64,000 nt of DNA, from assembly GCF_000699445.3 (NCBI RefSeq), contig NC_067196.1, positions 60,393,364-60,457,363 on the forward strand. Direction: 5' to 3'. Below are positions 61,421 through 64,000 of this stretch, piece by piece. The translations under genes and the position numbers were made by a program. How positions within the stretch are numbered: the first letter of the stretch is position 1; each line of letters starts with the position of its first letter. The stretch is from Schistosoma haematobium. Lineage: Eukaryota; Platyhelminthes; Trematoda; Strigeidida; Schistosomatidae. The notes beneath the pieces were generated by a model, which saw only the letters and a list, made by a program, of their open reading frames with translations, was not told the DNA's origin and searched no databases.

Positions 61421-62070
61421 TTCAAGGAATTCATTGTTTATGTCAAAACTCCATATCCACTACAATTTTCTTGTTTTTCACAGTACATCAATTATTTGCG
61501 TAATTTTTATTCTGACTGACTAATAACTGTTTGAAATTTCACAAGGCCATTCGACACCATCAATATAGTTTATTTCCACCTAGTTTCCTCTTAGTTATAA
61601 CGTATTATCACAAAAGTAATGAGGAATTATTGAAAATGTTTCTATTCAGAGTTATCACACTTTATCATCGTAGTATATTTTCAACTTTTATAGAATGATC
61701 ATTTAGTAATAACATGAGTGAGTAATGTTTAATAAAATAAAACAAATGTTTCCCTTATGGGCTAGCAACTATCACTTAATAATGGATTGTAAAAAGAACT
61801 TGTAACATTCAAACAACGCATAACACAACCGAGATTTCTATGCATACTCGCCATACTTTCTCTATTATATAGTCATACATGAACACATTTAACCGAAAAC
61901 AAGTGAGAAGAAAAGACAGAATGATGTAAATTTTGTTTACTGTTGAAGAAAACACCAAAAACTTTGTCCAAAAATGCTAGTTTTTATTAATCTTACAAGT
62001 TGTAAATAATTAACACTCATCATTGATTGGTCAGTAACTTATTGCGTAGAACTAATTAATTAATTAAATA
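61421..62070. other. AT-rich DNA, no gene seen
   Basis: May include the remains of the Merlin element's 3' side; no terminal inverted repeat was identified. Confidence 0.4.
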
Positions 62071-62178
62071 ACTGAATTCATAAGTCAATTAAATCTAGAC
62101 AACCACGAGAGACATGGAAGCGCTGGAAAGGCCGTTTTGTCCTAGTATGGGACTCGTCAGCAGTGCAAATTCACGACT
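62071..62178 (-). mobile_element. F2 hammerhead SINE, truncated
   Basis: Minus-strand tail and ribozyme: CTGACGA, GTCCCATACTAGGAC intact, but AAAA replaces GAAA, which should abolish cleavage. Truncated just past the ribozyme. Confidence 0.75.
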
Positions 62179-62716
62179 TTTTAAGTGTAGAATTATTGAA
62201 AAATTCCTATTACAGCAATAACTAATTAATTATGTGATGGGTTCCATTTTGTCATTAATAATATCATATAGTCTGTTCATTGTTTTGACTCTCATACTCA
62301 CCATCACAAATGAAAAGAATATATTTGATAATTCGATTGTAACTTTAGTTTAGATATAGAAAATTAGGGTTTAATTTCTAGTTTATCAATGTTATTCAGT
62401 TTGCCAAATAAACAATGTAAGTTTTGAACATACGATAATAAAGTATAATAGATTTATTTGTAAGAGGAAATCCTGACTTGTTATGAATCTTGATAAGATT
62501 AAGTTTATTATAGAAATAGTCATCTACGCCTCTCATAGAAAGTTTTTTTTGAGGACAATATCCAACACCTTATAATGTTTCTCTTTCTATAATAAGCAAT
62601 GAACGGTGAATAAAAAGAGTAATCATGGGACTGAATAATTAAATATCTAATTTTCTTACAAAATCTTAAATTATATCGGTAATGCAATGATAAAAAATAT
62701 TTTTTAATTACTGAAG
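62179..62716. other. AT-rich DNA, no gene seen
   Basis: Nothing recognised on either strand. Confidence 0.5.
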
Positions 62717-62790
62717 CATGGTGGTTGGAAGTAGTCAACAGGATACTCTAGACCTAGGTTTCGTACTACTTGGCACTTGTCAACAGGATG
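62717..62790 (-). mobile_element. F3 element, inverted ribozyme arm
   Basis: Minus-strand F3 from just upstream of the ribozyme (TACATCCTGTTGACAAGTGC) through GAAACCTAGGTCTAGAGTAT into the tail (CCAACCACC). It lies head-to-head with the plus-strand copy that starts at 62793. CTGACGA is mutated to TTGACAA; the stem III palindrome (ACCTAGGT) is preserved in form. Confidence 0.75.
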
Positions 62791-62792
62791 TA

Positions 62793-63153
62793 TTCAGTGA
62801 TCAATCACTTGTAAATGCATCTCATTCCTATAGTAGGTCGATAGCAACCCGGATAGCTCAGTGGTAATGTCTCTGACTGTGAGGCTGGGTGACACGGGAG
62901 CGAATCCGTCAGGGAGCACCAATTCCCTCAAAATTACAGGTACACCTTGCTGACGAGTGCCAAGTAGCACGAAACTTGGGTACAGGGTTTCCAGTTAACT
63001 ACCTCCAACCACCATCTAATCTCAACATAGTGCACGCAGTGCCGATTCACTTTGACTGGTGGCCACAATGCAACTTGGTCGACAGCATTCGATGTGCACT
63101 AATAAGGACTTGACACACATGAGATTGATCACCACCCAGTGATCAATCAATTG
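62793..63153 (+). mobile_element. F3 retrozyme-like element
   Basis: Second well-preserved F3 copy: A box TAGCTCAGTGGT (62854-62865), B-box region GAGCGAATCC, ribozyme 62944-62988, tail. CAGTGATCAATCACTTG at 62795-62811 recurs as CAGTGATCAATCAATTG at 63137-63153, a period of 342 bp, again in phase with the copy at 37060-37451. Diverged from that copy by scattered substitutions, so the two are independent insertions. Confidence 0.8.
62944..62988 (+). ncRNA. Hammerhead ribozyme of F3 element
   Basis: ACCTTG/CAGGGT stem I, CTGACGA, GTGC/GCAC stem II with loop CAAGTA and GAAA are all intact. Stem III is ACTTGGGT (imperfect) and the cleavage-site base is A instead of C (GGGTA), which still fits the UH rule. 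Probably weaker than the copy at 37239-37283. Confidence 0.75.
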
Positions 63154-64000
63154 CAAATAATTATTATCAATTATTGTCATCCATTTTGAATATATAGAAA
63201 ACATTCCAAGTACTCGATAAAAAGTCTAAAGTCTATACATTATTATTTTACAAAAGAATTATTACTTACAGAAAGAGTAATGGAAAATGCATTCAAATGT
63301 ACAGAAATTTTATCGTTCGAATAATTGGATGGTTAGATGTAAACTAAGTAGTCTAATGGTGAGACATCCACCACGAAACCCAAGTTTCTAGTTTTCACCA
63401 CCCTTATGAATTTTGTTGTACATTGTAAATGAGTCTCATAGTAGGACAAAAGAGACATCTAGAACACTCTTCTCTCCAGGGGTACCCTAAATAGTCTCAA
63501 TACATGAGAATTATCATTTATAGATTCAGGCTTTACTTTCTTCCAGTAAGTAAGTTAATCCTATCGATTAAATTAAGTAGTTGACCAAAATGTTCATAAT
63601 ATGCCTCATTGCTTTACTCTTGTTTCTCTCTCATTTCAGAGGTAATAATTAATTGGCGATAAGTGATTTATGGGTATTCAATATCATTAAATAGGCTAAA
63701 CTAATTATTTTACTCATAAAAGCGTATTATTGAGAACTTAATATTAAATAAATTTTACACTATGATCTATATGTCACTTACCTTTCCTATACCTTATCAC
63801 ACTACTTCTAATCATTTGACTAATAGAATTATGATCATTCTGTCAGGCTATCTATCTTTTCCACTTAATATTATACTTCTATCAGATTTTTTAATTTCAA
63901 CTAAAATTATGCACATACCAATCGGGAAAATATAAATTACTGAGTGAAAGTAACTGATAAGGGAATTTTCCACGAGTTAATGTCAATCTAATGATCCTAG
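63154..64000. other. AT-rich DNA, one possible SINE relic
   Basis: Bases about 63335-63480 show AGTAGTCTAATGGTGAGACA followed by ATGAGTCTCATAGTAGGACA, which recall an F2-like head and stem II, but the core GAAA is AAAA. No gene recognised. Confidence 0.35.

Overview
The window looks like nuclear DNA of a blood fluke (genus Schistosoma). It is strongly AT-rich and gene-poor. Its repeats fit that genus: the Sm-alpha hammerhead-ribozyme SINE, degraded RTE-type LINE copies with short (TAAG)n tails, a second LINE with a (TGAC)n tail, LTR retroelement solo LTRs, a Merlin/IS1595-type DNA transposon relic, and many copies of two further tRNA-headed elements that also carry a hammerhead core. The species cannot be settled from the sequence.

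Only one host-gene exon is recognised with confidence: a minus-strand internal exon at 5634-6021 encoding the first LIM zinc-binding domain of an Islet-type LIM-homeobox transcription factor. A second likely coding exon, of unknown function and also on the minus strand, lies at 19680-19856. Its donor phase (1) is compatible with the Islet exon's acceptor phase, so it could be an upstream exon of the same gene, but that is inference. A decayed exon-like frame with two internal stops lies at 42550-42891 (minus). Most other sequence is probably intron or intergenic DNA.

Layout: 1-7 kb, unique DNA, one LINE nested inside a SINE, and the Islet exon. 7-22 kb, mostly unique AT-rich DNA with scattered SINE and Penelope-like ribozyme relics, plus the unknown exon. 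22-27 kb, a SINE cluster with one RTE 3' fragment. 27-30 kb, unique. 30-39 kb, Sm-alpha inverted pair, LINE 3' end, LTR-like repeat, two solo LTRs (one inside a twin-primed RTE copy), a retrozyme-like element, and an RTE fragment. 40.7-45.7 kb, a dense nest of ribozyme-bearing elements ending in a 190-bp-arm palindrome. 47-51 kb, RTE fragments around a 163-bp-arm palindrome. 52-59 kb, unique DNA with palindromes and an LTR-like repeat. 60-64 kb, Merlin relic, SINE and a second retrozyme-like copy.

The most interesting theme is hammerhead-ribozyme elements. Three element families with unrelated bodies (called here F1 = Sm-alpha, F2 and F3) have the same plan: tRNA-like pol III head, hammerhead, unique tail. 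In all three the stem III strand is a palindromic 8-mer and the stem II loop is similar. F3 copies begin and end with the same sequence at a period of about 345 bp, as expected if they derive from a circular or tandem RNA. Many F1 and F2 copies are head-to-head inverted chimeras, often broken inside ribozyme stem II. Penelope-like inverted terminal units carry further hammerhead-like cores.
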